Notes under the pieces: model-generated
Database searches by the model: none
Told to the model about the DNA's origin: nothing
Seen by the model: the letters and a program-made list of their open reading frames with translations, nothing else
Translations under genes and position numbers: made by a program
Source of the DNA: Rhodococcus sp. CH91
GTDB taxonomy: Bacteria > Actinomycetota > Actinomycetes > Mycobacteriales > Mycobacteriaceae
Assembly: GCF_022554085.1 (NCBI RefSeq)
Contig: NZ_JAKFYR010000002.1
Span: 1-64,000, forward strand
Direction: 5' to 3'
DNA length: 64,000 bases
Shown: in pieces, positions 1-7,668 of the stretch
Position numbering within the stretch: the first letter of the stretch is position 1
How the letters are laid out: each line of letters starts with the position of its first letter

Positions 1-4
1 GTTA

Positions 5-37
5 CCGAAGACCCCCAACCTTGTTGGGGGTCTTCGG
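5..37. terminator. Strong hairpin terminator at left edge
   Basis: A perfect 14-bp stem (5-18 with 24-37) closes a 5-nt loop and is followed by a short T-run (40-43). It probably ends a transcription unit lying left of the window and insulates the ehu operon. Bases 38-231 hold no other gene that I can support; they form the ehuB leader. Confidence 0.85.
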
Positions 38-231
38 CATTTTCGGGACTTCCCGTCCGATGGTCAGGCTTCTGCGGGGCCGTTCCGGATCACGAGATGG
101 TAACAACCGGTCTCGGCCCCGGGCTTCCCTGTGAGATGTGGGTAACGTCCGCTCATGCGATCCGTACGGTTCGTGCAGATTTCGGACGTGTCGCCCGGAG
201 GCGGCCCGTCCGACGAGAAGGGGGCGTAGCG

Positions 232-1125
232 ATGAGGGACCTCACGAGAACGACCGCTGCCGGCAGGATCACCGCGGCAATCGCGGGATTCGGCCTTCTC
301 GGAGCTGCAGTCACGGGCTGCACCAGCGTCGACAACGAAGGTGGCGGGTCCACCTTGGAACGACTTCGGGACGACGGAACGGTGACCGTCGGGTTCGCCG
401 GCGAGGCGCCGTACAGCTTCATGCAGGACGGTGAACTGACCGGCGCGACGGTCGCACTGCACCGCGAGATCTTCCGGAACCTGGGCATCGAGAACGTCGA
501 GGGAGTGTCCACCGACTTCGGCGCACTCATCCCCGGCCTGCAGGCGGGACGCTTCGATGTGGTCAGTGCCGGCATGTCGATCCTGCCGCAGCGCTGTGAA
601 CAGGCACTGTTCAGCGAGCCGGAATTCAACTACACCACTGCTCTGATGGTTCCGCAGGGAAATCCGGAGCAACTCGACGACATGCAGTCGATCGCCGACA
701 GCGGCGTCCGTATGGCGGTACTGACCGGTGCCATCGAATCCGATTATGCGTCGGCGCTCGGTATCGATGCCCTGCAGGTCGCCTCTCCGCAGGACGGTAT
801 GGACGCGGTCGTCAACGGGCGCGCCGACGTCTTCGCTCTCACCGGTATCTCCCTGAACTGGATGAAGCAGAACAACGAGAACGCACCGGTGGATGTCACC
901 GAGTCGTTCGTCGCAGAGATCGACGGAGTGCCCCAGGTCGGAGCCGGCGGAACGGTCTTCCGCAAGGAGGACACCGAACTTCGTGATGCGTACAACGCGG
1001 AACTCGAGAAGATCACCTCCGACCGGGACAGGTATCTGTCGATCGTGGGGGAGTTCGGCTTCACGGAGGCGGAAATGCCCGACCCGGAACTGACCACAGA
1101 AGTGCTCTGCGAAGGCGTTTCCTGA
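232..1125 (+). CDS. ehuB: Ectoine/hydroxyectoine-type ABC transporter substrate-binding lipoprotein EhuB
   Basis: Extracytoplasmic solute-binding protein (SBP_bac_3 fold) of an amino-acid-type importer. The 297-residue product has a signal peptide ending in a lipobox (AVTGC, Cys30), so it should be anchored to the outer face of the membrane. The segment FGALIPGLQAGRFDVVSAGM followed by P.RC is, from memory, typical of EhuB proteins. I chose the ATG at 232 because it follows a purine-rich site (GAGAAGGGGG) and puts the signal peptide at the N-terminus; a longer reading frame upstream to 97 has no such support. It is first in a four-gene operon with two permeases and an ATPase. Known family role: uptake of the compatible solutes ectoine and hydroxyectoine. 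Substrate here is inferred; another polar amino acid remains possible. Confidence 0.8.
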   Translation: MRDLTRTTAAGRITAAIAGFGLLGAAVTGCTSVDNEGGGSTLERLRDDGTVTVGFAGEAPYSFMQDGELTGATVALHREIFRNLGIENVEGVSTDFGALIPGLQAGRFDVVSAGMSILPQRCEQALFSEPEFNYTTALMVPQGNPEQLDDMQSIADSGVRMAVLTGAIESDYASALGIDALQVASPQDGMDAVVNGRADVFALTGISLNWMKQNNENAPVDVTESFVAEIDGVPQVGAGGTVFRKEDTELRDAYNAELEKITSDRDRYLSIVGEFGFTEAEMPDPELTTEVLCEGVS

Positions 1126-1141
1126 ATCAGGCTGCGTCGTC

Positions 1142-1876
1142 ATGGATTTCGCATCCCAGATCGACGTGCTGTGGGACTTCCTGCCGCGCTTGCTCGACGG
1201 CATGCTCGTCACCGTCGAACTGACCGTCGGGAGTGCTGTTTTCGCGTTCCTGCTCGCGGTCGCCTTCGGGCTGGCCGCGGGTGCGAAGAACATCGTTCTG
1301 CGCGGGAGCGCCCGCGTGGTCATCGAGTTCTTCCGGGGAACGTCGCTTCTCGTGCAGCTCTTCTGGTTCTTCTACGTGCTGCCCCTGTTCGGCTACCGGC
1401 TCGAACCGATCGTCTGCGGAATCCTCGCGCTGTCGCTGAACTACGGCGCTTACGGAGCGGAGGTGGTGCGCGGTGCCATCGCGTCGGTGCCGAAGCCCCA
1501 ATGGGAGGCGGCGACGGCGTTGAATTTCGGCTACTGGCAACGGATGCGGCGGGTGGTCTTCCCTCAGGCCTGGGCCGAAATGATCCCTCCGTTGACGAAT
1601 CTGCTCATCCAGCTGCTCAAGGGGACAGCGCTCGCAAGCTATATCCTCTTGCAGGATCTGACCTTTCAGGTCGAGCAACTCCGGCGAGGAACCGGCGACA
1701 CGATCTTCGCCTTCGGTGTCGGCCTGGTGTTGTACTTCGTGCTCGGTTACGTCCTCACTCTCCTGATGAATGCGCTGGAGGTGCGTGCGAAGAGCCGGCT
1801 GGGCACGGGCCCGACGCTGCGTGAGATCTTCGGGTTCGCACCGGTGCTCGACGAACCGGTGGGAGCGAGACCATGA
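1142..1876 (+). CDS. ehuC: ABC transporter permease EhuC
   Basis: Inner-membrane permease (244 aa) of the HisM/GlnP type, with about five hydrophobic segments. The EAA loop that contacts the ATPase starts near residue 121 (EAATALNFGYWQRMRR, then PQA). The stretch IEFFRGTSLLVQLFWFFYVL and the phrase GTALASYILLQDLTFQ fit EhuC closely. It starts 16 nt after ehuB stops and its last bases overlap the ehuD start codon, which indicates translational coupling. Confidence 0.82.
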   Translation: MDFASQIDVLWDFLPRLLDGMLVTVELTVGSAVFAFLLAVAFGLAAGAKNIVLRGSARVVIEFFRGTSLLVQLFWFFYVLPLFGYRLEPIVCGILALSLNYGAYGAEVVRGAIASVPKPQWEAATALNFGYWQRMRRVVFPQAWAEMIPPLTNLLIQLLKGTALASYILLQDLTFQVEQLRRGTGDTIFAFGVGLVLYFVLGYVLTLLMNALEVRAKSRLGTGPTLREIFGFAPVLDEPVGARP

Positions 1877-2517
1877 ACGTGGACTGGAGTTGGGAGAGGG
1901 CGGCCGAAGCACTGCCGGTGTTGCTCGAAGGCTTCCGGATCACGCTGCTCGCGACCGTTCTCGGGTTCGTGGTGGCGGCCGTGCTCGGGCTCGTGGTGGC
2001 GATCGCGCGCCGATCGCTTCCCAAGCCGCTGGCGACCGCGCTCTCCACCGTCGTGCAATTCATCCGGCTCACACCGCTGGTGGTGCAGCTGCTGTTCGTG
2101 TACTACCTGCTGCCGCAGTTCAGTGCGCTGCAGATAGGTATCGCAGTACTGGGAATCCACTATTCGACCTATATGGCCGAGGTGTACCGGGCGGGTATCG
2201 ACGCGGTCCCCAAGGGGCAGTGGGAAGCGTGCCGTGCACTGTCGCTGTCGCCGACGCACACCTGGCGTGCGGTGATCCTTCCCCAGGCGGTACGCCGGGT
2301 CGTCCCCGCCCTGGGGAACTATGCGATCTCTCTGTTCAAGGACACGCCGTTCCTGTTCACGATTTCGGTCGTGGAGATGGTGACGGCCGCGCAGCAGTTC
2401 GGGGCGCGCAACTTCCAGTACCTCGAACCGCTGACCATGGCGGGCCTGATCTTCCTCATCGCCAGTTACCCGACGTCGTTGCTCGTACGCCGATTGGAGC
2501 GTCGCCTTGCCTATTGA
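1873..2517 (+). CDS. ehuD: ABC transporter permease EhuD
   Basis: Second permease subunit (214 aa), paralogous to EhuC. It should form the heterodimeric channel. The EAA loop begins near residue 118 (EACRALSLSPTHTWRAV, then LPQA), and several hydrophobic helices span the chain. Its ATG overlaps the ehuC stop (ATGA, 1873-1876), and its 3' end overlaps the first codons of the ATPase gene, so all four genes are probably one transcript. Confidence 0.82.
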   Translation: MNVDWSWERAAEALPVLLEGFRITLLATVLGFVVAAVLGLVVAIARRSLPKPLATALSTVVQFIRLTPLVVQLLFVYYLLPQFSALQIGIAVLGIHYSTYMAEVYRAGIDAVPKGQWEACRALSLSPTHTWRAVILPQAVRRVVPALGNYAISLFKDTPFLFTISVVEMVTAAQQFGARNFQYLEPLTMAGLIFLIASYPTSLLVRRLERRLAY

Positions 2518-3343
2518 GACGAACAAGGAACCCGGCGGGGGAAGCGAATCGCCACCTGCCGCGACATCCGACGGGGCGATGATCCGATTCGACTCCGTCG
2601 TCAAGAAGTTCGGTGATCACGTCGTCCTCGACCATCTGGACTTCGCGGTCTCCGCCGGTGAACGGGTCACCCTGATCGGCCCGAGCGGCTCGGGCAAGAC
2701 GACGATCCTGCGCCTGCTCATGACACTCGAGAAGGTCGACGACGGTGTGGTGTGGGTCAAGGGCGAGCCCCTCAGCCACGAACGCAAGGGGTCACGGCTC
2801 GTCCCCGCATCCGAACGATATCTACGCAGGATGCGTCGAAGCATCGGCATGGTCTTCCAGCAGTTCAACCTGTTTCCCAACATGAACGTGATGGAGAACC
2901 TCACCGAGGCGCCGGTCCACGTCCTCGGCCGCAGCAAGTCCGACGCTCGGGATCGTGCACGAGAACTGCTCGCGATGGTCGGACTGTCCGACAAGGAGAA
3001 CGCGCATCCCACCCAATTGTCGGGCGGTCAGCAACAGCGGGTCGCCATCGCGCGTGCCCTGGCGATGGACCCCGAGATCCTGCTGCTCGACGAGGTCACC
3101 TCGGCACTCGATCCCGAGCTCGTCGCCGATGTGCTCGACGTGCTGCGCACCATCGCCGACACCACGGACATCACGATGCTGATCGTCACGCACGAGATGC
3201 ACTTCGCCCGGGACGTCTCCGATCGGGTGTTGATGTTCGACCGGGGCCGCATCGTGGAAGAGGGACCACCCGACCGCATCTTCACCGACCCCAGAGAGGA
3301 ACGCACCCGGAAGTTCCTCGACGCAGTGCTGGCGGGGGAGTGA
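2507..3343 (+). CDS. ehuA: ABC transporter ATP-binding protein EhuA
   Basis: Cytoplasmic ATPase of the polar amino acid/ectoine importer. It has Walker A (GPSGSGKT, near residue 57), Q-loop (VFQQFNLFPNMNV), signature LSGGQQQR (near 171), Walker B (ILLLDEVTSALD) and the switch His (IVTHEMHFA). The frame opens with TTG at 2507 inside the ehuD 3' end, giving 278 aa. An ATG at 2579 (254 aa, starting MIRFDSVVKKFG) is closer to where such ATPases normally begin and is an equally plausible start. The last gene of the operon ends 4 nt before the convergent adenylate cyclase stop codon, with no room for a separate terminator. Confidence 0.82.
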   Translation: MPIETNKEPGGGSESPPAATSDGAMIRFDSVVKKFGDHVVLDHLDFAVSAGERVTLIGPSGSGKTTILRLLMTLEKVDDGVVWVKGEPLSHERKGSRLVPASERYLRRMRRSIGMVFQQFNLFPNMNVMENLTEAPVHVLGRSKSDARDRARELLAMVGLSDKENAHPTQLSGGQQQRVAIARALAMDPEILLLDEVTSALDPELVADVLDVLRTIADTTDITMLIVTHEMHFARDVSDRVLMFDRGRIVEEGPPDRIFTDPREERTRKFLDAVLAGE

Positions 3344-3347
3344 ATGC

Positions 3348-4910
3348 TCACGAGGTCGAGAGCTGTGCTCGTCGCGGAACGGCCAGCCGTGTCGGTTCCG
3401 TGCGGCCGCGCAGCACGACCTCCTGACCCGGCTCCCACAGGGATCCCTCGTCCTCGGGCGCGAGTTCCACCGTGCGCGCAGACGCCGCCACGTAACCGGG
3501 AACGGTTTTGGCGAGATCGGACAGTCGCGCTGCTTCGTTGACGGGGTCACCGATGACCGTGTACTCGAAGCGTTCCTGCGCGCCGATGTTTCCGGCGACC
3601 GCGCGACCCGCCGTGACCCCGATCCCGGCGCGGCACTCGGGCACCTCGTCCGCCAGACGGCTCGCCATCCTTCGTGCCGCGCCGAGTGCGCACCCCGCGG
3701 CGTTGTCGAGGTCTACGGGAGCCCCGAAGATCGCCAGTGCCGCATCGCCTTCGAACTTGTTGACGAATCCGCCGGCCGCGTGCACTTCATCCACGACGAC
3801 CGCGAAGAACCGGTTGAGCAGCGCCACCACCTCGGTGGGTGGGTGACTGGCGGCCAGGGCGGTGGAGCCGACGATGTCGACGAAGAGGACCGCGACGTCC
3901 CGTTCCTCGCCGCCGAGACCACCGGGTTCCGCCAGGGCCGCGTCCGCGACGTCCCGGCCGACGTGCTTACCGAACACTTCGCGTAGTCGTTCCCGTTCGC
4001 GCAGTCCTTCGGCCATCCGGTTGAAGCCGGTCTGCAGCTGTCCCAGTTCGGTTCCGTCGTACACGATGACGGCGGTGTCGAAGCGGCCGGCCTCGATGCG
4101 TTGCATCCCGGCCCGCACCGACTCGATCGGCGCGATGGTCGAGCGGATGGTGAGGAACATCAGCAGGGAACCGGTGAGCAGACCGAGCCCGCCGATCGCG
4201 AAGATCGTCACCGCCAGCCGCGTGGACGTCACCGGACGGATGAAACTGAACACCGCGATGAAGATCAGCCCGACGATCGGTACGGCACTGCCCAGAGTCC
4301 ATGCGAGCATCACCCGCCCGGTGGTACCGGCCAGTCGGGGGCGGCGCGGTATGCCGGCCTCGAGAGCACGTGCGGCGATGGGGCGCAGTGCAAAATCGGT
4401 GAACATGTAGGCGAATCCGCACACCGTGATCCCGGCCAGAGTGATCGTCAGCGCGACCTTCGGGATCGTCTGCGGGTCGATCACCCCGAACCCGATGGTG
4501 AAGAGGATCAACCCGATGAACCACAGCGCTCCCTGCTGGAGGGTGGTGCGCCACGGCATCCGCAGGGCGACCCGTTGTTCCTGCGGGGTGGGAGGGCGGT
4601 TCTCCAGCGCCCACCGCAGCCGTCGGAGCGCGGCACGTGTGCCGAAGACCGAGCCGATCACGACAGCCGAGAACACGTAGACCGGGGCGAGGATCGCGGT
4701 GACCACGAGGAAGTCGGAGGTCAGCACGGACGGGCCCGGGATCACGACGTTGATCAACGCCGCCACGATCAGCGCGCCGACGAGATGGGTGCCGATCAGC
4801 GACAACGTCAACAGGGATTGGATCCGTATCCGTTGGCGCCGGATCGGTTCGGCGGGCTCTCCCAGGATCGCCGAGCCGAGCGGGGCCGTGCGGTGTCTGC
4901 GTGCGGGCAT
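3348..4910 (-). CDS. Membrane-bound class III adenylate cyclase with HAMP domain
   Basis: Converts ATP to cAMP at the cytoplasmic membrane. The 520-aa protein has an N-terminal membrane domain of about six helices (residues ~30-255), a HAMP linker (~255-315) and a class III cyclase domain. Metal-binding Asp345 (VLFVDIVGST) and Asp389, and substrate-determining Lys385 in NKFEGD, are present. The second specificity Asp lies in VIGDPVN, and the transition-state Asn and Arg in NEAARL. All catalytic residues are therefore intact. The layout matches the mycobacterial Rv1318c-Rv1320c cyclases, which also lie beside nucS. The start at 4910 (MPARRHRT) was chosen because the frame extends upstream only through divergent nucS. 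HAMP suggests that membrane-received signals tune the activity. Confidence 0.88.
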   Translation of the reverse strand: MPARRHRTAPLGSAILGEPAEPIRRQRIRIQSLLTLSLIGTHLVGALIVAALINVVIPGPSVLTSDFLVVTAILAPVYVFSAVVIGSVFGTRAALRRLRWALENRPPTPQEQRVALRMPWRTTLQQGALWFIGLILFTIGFGVIDPQTIPKVALTITLAGITVCGFAYMFTDFALRPIAARALEAGIPRRPRLAGTTGRVMLAWTLGSAVPIVGLIFIAVFSFIRPVTSTRLAVTIFAIGGLGLLTGSLLMFLTIRSTIAPIESVRAGMQRIEAGRFDTAVIVYDGTELGQLQTGFNRMAEGLRERERLREVFGKHVGRDVADAALAEPGGLGGEERDVAVLFVDIVGSTALAASHPPTEVVALLNRFFAVVVDEVHAAGGFVNKFEGDAALAIFGAPVDLDNAAGCALGAARRMASRLADEVPECRAGIGVTAGRAVAGNIGAQERFEYTVIGDPVNEAARLSDLAKTVPGYVAASARTVELAPEDEGSLWEPGQEVVLRGRTEPTRLAVPRRAQLSTS

Positions 4911-4940
4911 GGTCGTTCGAGAGTAGACGAGTCGATCCTC

Positions 4941-4946
4941 TAGGGT
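4941..4946 (+). promoter_or_regulatory. Candidate leaderless -10 (TAGGGT) for nucS
   Basis: TAGGGT is followed by exactly 6 nt and then the nucS GTG, so transcription would start at the start codon. No Shine-Dalgarno sequence precedes that GTG. Confidence 0.5.
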
Positions 4947-4952
4947 GGCTGT

Positions 4953-5627
4953 GTGCGTCTTGTGATTGCCCGTTGCCGTGTGGACTACATCGGACGCCTG
5001 ACGGCTCATCTGCCGACGGCCCGACGTCTCCTTCTCGTCAAAGCCGACGGTTCCGTGAGTATCCACGCCGACGACCGTGCCTACAAGCCTCTGAACTGGA
5101 TGAGCCCGCCCTGCTGGCTCGAAGAGGAATCCGTCGAGGATGCCGAGGCGCTCTGGGTGGTGACGAACAAGGCGGGCGAGCAGTTGCGGATCACCCTGGA
5201 AGAGGTCGACCACGACTCGAGCCACGAACTCGGCGTCGACCCCGGCTTGATCAAGGACGGCGTCGAGGCGCACCTGCAGGAACTGCTCGCCGAACACGTC
5301 GAGACTCTCGGTGCAGGCTTCACGCTGATCCGTCGTGAGTACCCCACAGCCATCGGACCGGTGGACCTGTTGTGCCGGGATGCCGACGGCGCCACCGTCG
5401 CGGTGGAGGTGAAGCGGCGCGGGGAGATCGACGGTGTGGAACAGCTCACCCGCTATCTCGAACTGCTCAACCGGGATCCGCTGCTCGCTCCGGTCACCGG
5501 CGTCTTCGCGGCGCAGCAGATCAAGCCGCAGGCACGGACCCTGGCCACGGACCGGGGCATCCGCTGCATCGTTCTCGACTACGAGGCGTTGCGCGGTACC
5601 GAGAGCACCGAGTTCAGATTGTTCTGA
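4953..5627 (+). CDS. nucS: NucS/EndoMS mismatch-specific endonuclease
   Basis: Endonuclease of the non-canonical mismatch repair used by actinobacteria that lack MutS/MutL. It cuts both strands at mismatched bases and works with the beta clamp. The 224-aa protein has the family length and the opening [16 protein letters not shown]. The nuclease core shows Asp138 (GPVDLLC) and Glu152 plus Lys154 (VEVKRR), a complete PD-(D/E)xK triad. The GTG start at 4953 has no Shine-Dalgarno sequence but a TAGGGT hexamer ends 6 nt before it, which suggests a leaderless transcript. It diverges from the cyclase gene across 42 bp, as in M. tuberculosis Rv1320c/Rv1321. Confidence 0.95.
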   Translation: MRLVIARCRVDYIGRLTAHLPTARRLLLVKADGSVSIHADDRAYKPLNWMSPPCWLEEESVEDAEALWVVTNKAGEQLRITLEEVDHDSSHELGVDPGLIKDGVEAHLQELLAEHVETLGAGFTLIRREYPTAIGPVDLLCRDADGATVAVEVKRRGEIDGVEQLTRYLELLNRDPLLAPVTGVFAAQQIKPQARTLATDRGIRCIVLDYEALRGTESTEFRLF

Positions 5628-5629
5628 TC

Positions 5630-5953
5630 GTGCCGCGTCGCAACAGATCCCGCACCGGCCGCACGCGCGCCGGAGAGACCGGCGACGCTCCGGCCTACTT
5701 CGGGGCCACCGTTCGCACGGAGAACGGTCCCGCGGGCGCGGAGGGGGAGCGTTTCACGGTGCGGACCGTTCCCGGTTCACGCGCCACCAAGCCGTATCGG
5801 TGCCCGGGCTGCGATCACGAGATCGCTCCGGGGACACCGCACGTCGTCGCATGGCCGAGCGACACCCTCGGTGGTGCCGAGGATCGTCGGCACTGGCACA
5901 ACGGGTGCTGGTCGAGTCGGGCGACACGTCGTCCGACGCGGCGCTGGTCCTGA
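5630..5953 (+). CDS. Small conserved actinobacterial protein with CxxC/His-Cys residues
   Basis: A 107-aa basic protein starting at GTG 5630, two nucleotides after nucS stops, so likely co-transcribed with it. The N-terminus is Arg-rich. The centre carries YRCPGCDHEI and, further on, HVVAW and HWHNGCW, a Cys/His spacing that could bind zinc. Streptomyces and mycobacterial relatives are often labelled ATP/GTP-binding protein, but I see no P-loop and do not support that name. It occupies the position of M. tuberculosis Rv1322. Function unknown; the tight coupling to nucS hints at a role in DNA metabolism, which is inference only. Confidence 0.75.
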   Translation: MPRRNRSRTGRTRAGETGDAPAYFGATVRTENGPAGAEGERFTVRTVPGSRATKPYRCPGCDHEIAPGTPHVVAWPSDTLGGAEDRRHWHNGCWSSRATRRPTRRWS

Positions 5954-5972
5954 CCGTCTCCCGTTCCGCACG

Positions 5973-6482
5973 TCATCGGGCGGGGCCGGGAGCGGACGCT
6001 CGCGGGCCCGTGTCACGGACGGCGACGGCCTGCCGAACCTCACGGACCGCCGAGCGGATGGTGTCGCCGTACGGACCGTCGGGAAGTGCGGGCATCCGCT
6101 CCTCGGCACGGTCGAGGTGATCTCCGGCCGCCCGGAACGCGCCGAGACGACGGAAGTCGTCGGCCAGGTTCAGATGGAGGCTCGGGTAGAAGCCCGCGAC
6201 ACGAAGGGCGTCGTGGTGCCGCCGGACGCGTCCGTCGGTGAGCGCATCGGCGGCGTCGAGGGCGCGCACGTCCCATACGAGTGACTCGGCGGGGTCGTCG
6301 CAGAGGTCGGCCAGATGGTGCGCCAGTGTGCAGCGGTGGAGTGGATCGCCCGTCACTCCGATCTGCCGCCAGAGGGACAGCAGGTCGCGCACGGCCGAGT
6401 CGGCATCGCCGCGGTGACCGAGGGCTACGGCGACGGCGATCGCGTCCATCGTGAGATCGGATGTGGTGGGGGCGTCGGACAT
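5973..6482 (-). CDS. Hypothetical helical (TPR-like) protein
   Basis: A 169-aa soluble protein with no signal peptide. It is rich in Ala, Leu and Asp with repeated helix-pair patterns (LGHRGDADSAVRDLLSLW; AHHLADLCDDPAESLVWDVR; DDFRRLGAFRAAGDHLDRAE). These resemble tetratricopeptide repeats, a fold for protein contacts. The start at 6482 is set by a perfect GAGGAGG site a few bases upstream. It lies 29 nt downstream of the MerR/clamp gene on the same strand and is probably in the same operon, so it may be a partner of that regulator (inference). Function unknown. Confidence 0.65.
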   Translation of the reverse strand: MSDAPTTSDLTMDAIAVAVALGHRGDADSAVRDLLSLWRQIGVTGDPLHRCTLAHHLADLCDDPAESLVWDVRALDAADALTDGRVRRHHDALRVAGFYPSLHLNLADDFRRLGAFRAAGDHLDRAEERMPALPDGPYGDTIRSAVREVRQAVAVRDTGPRASAPGPAR

Positions 6483-6511
6483 GGAACCTCCTCGGCGAGA
6501 GCCGGCGTGGG

Positions 6512-7573
6512 TCAGGCTGCGGGGGCGTGGCGGGGCATGACGAGCATGGTGAGATCGCCTTCGTCGGCCGACCGGACCGTGACCGGCAGATCGGGGCCTC
6601 GCAGGTCGAGCATCAGGTCGTCGCCGATCGCGTGACTCCATGCCGGATACACTGTGGTCAGGTCGAACCATGTGGTCAGGCCGGGACCGCTGGCGGTGCC
6701 GTCGAGACATATCTCGTCGCCGTCGACCAGGATCAAGCGAGGCTTGCCACCGGAGGTGTGCAGACCGACGATCTCCGGCGCCTGCTGCTCGAGCACTCTC
6801 ACGACCTGGCGCTTCCCGATCGTGATCCGGTGGGTCACCGGCGGGAGCGATCGCACCAGCAGACGGTGGTCCGGAAATCGATCGGTCAGCAGGCGGCAGT
6901 GGTGGACGTCGCCGTCGACCGTGCGGAAAGCCGACCATCGTTCGTTCGCTTCGATCGTCACCACGGAGCTGCGGCGGAGCCGGGAAGTAAGGGAGCGGAG
7001 TTCGTCGCCCGCAAGCGTGCCCGTCCAGGACGGGGCGACGGAGTGCAGGGGCACCAGCGTTCGGGTGGCGAGCCGGTACCGGTCGGTGGCGGTCAGGGTC
7101 ACCGCGCCGGAATCGGCCTCCACGTGAACACCCCCGAGAACCGGTGCGGCGGGGTCGTGACTCGTGGAGGCCGAGATCTGATCGATGGCTGCGGCCAGGA
7201 CCGGGCCCGGCAAGGTGGCAACGATCGGGCAGGAACCGGAACGGAGGGACGCCCGGAGGTCCGCGGCGACCCGTCGGACCCTGTCCGCCTCGGCGGTCAC
7301 CTCGGCGACCTGCTCGTCGATCAGTCGCGCAGCCTCGTCCGCATCGGCGGCGAAGAAGTCGGCGACGACGGACAACGGCATCCCGATCTCGCGCAATCGG
7401 CGCAGCCGGGAGGCCTGGGCCAGTTGAGACGGACCGTAGAACCGATATCCGGTCGACGGATCGACCCGCTCGGGGCGCAGCAGGCCGGCATCGTCGTAGA
7501 ACCGCAGGGCACTCGCGGTCAGCCCCACGCGTTCGGCGAAAACACCGATCGACATCAACTTCGGGTCCGTCAC
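6512..7573 (-). CDS. MerR-family regulator fused to DNA polymerase III beta-clamp-like domains
   Basis: A 353-aa protein of unusual architecture. Residues ~7-75 are a MerR winged helix-turn-helix (MSIGVFAERVGLTASALRFY, then GYRFYGPSQLAQASRLRRLR), followed by a short coiled linker (~80-112). From ~118 onward the chain reads like the middle domain of DnaN: LPGPVLAAAIDQISAST, then APVLGGVHVEADSG, then LTATDRYRLATRTL. RLLTDRFPDHRLL aligns with the clamp segment RLLDGEFPKYR and leads into a third-domain-like tail. Clamp domain 1 is absent and replaced by the DNA-binding domain. It starts at GTG 7573 (MTDPKLMSIG); an ATG six codons in is an alternative. The domain pairing suggests a DNA-bound regulator or a clamp-derived ligand/protein-binding module. 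Target genes are unknown. Confidence 0.8.
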   Translation of the reverse strand: MTDPKLMSIGVFAERVGLTASALRFYDDAGLLRPERVDPSTGYRFYGPSQLAQASRLRRLREIGMPLSVVADFFAADADEAARLIDEQVAEVTAEADRVRRVAADLRASLRSGSCPIVATLPGPVLAAAIDQISASTSHDPAAPVLGGVHVEADSGAVTLTATDRYRLATRTLVPLHSVAPSWTGTLAGDELRSLTSRLRRSSVVTIEANERWSAFRTVDGDVHHCRLLTDRFPDHRLLVRSLPPVTHRITIGKRQVVRVLEQQAPEIVGLHTSGGKPRLILVDGDEICLDGTASGPGLTTWFDLTTVYPAWSHAIGDDLMLDLRGPDLPVTVRSADEGDLTMLVMPRHAPAA

Positions 7574-7668
7574 GGGGCCATCATCGACCCTCGACCGACT
7601 CGAAGGTCAACCCCCGGCTCCGGAGCATCGACAATCGGCCCCCGGAGTCGTTCGGCGACGCACCCCCG

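Noticed and set aside
4911-5297. Extension of the adenylate cyclase frame upstream to 5297
   Set aside because: It runs antisense through nucS, which is clearly a real gene, and adds residues without membrane or cyclase character.
5630-5953. ATP/GTP-binding protein label for the small gene after nucS
   Set aside because: No Walker A or other nucleotide-binding motif is visible; only Cys/His residues suggesting zinc binding.
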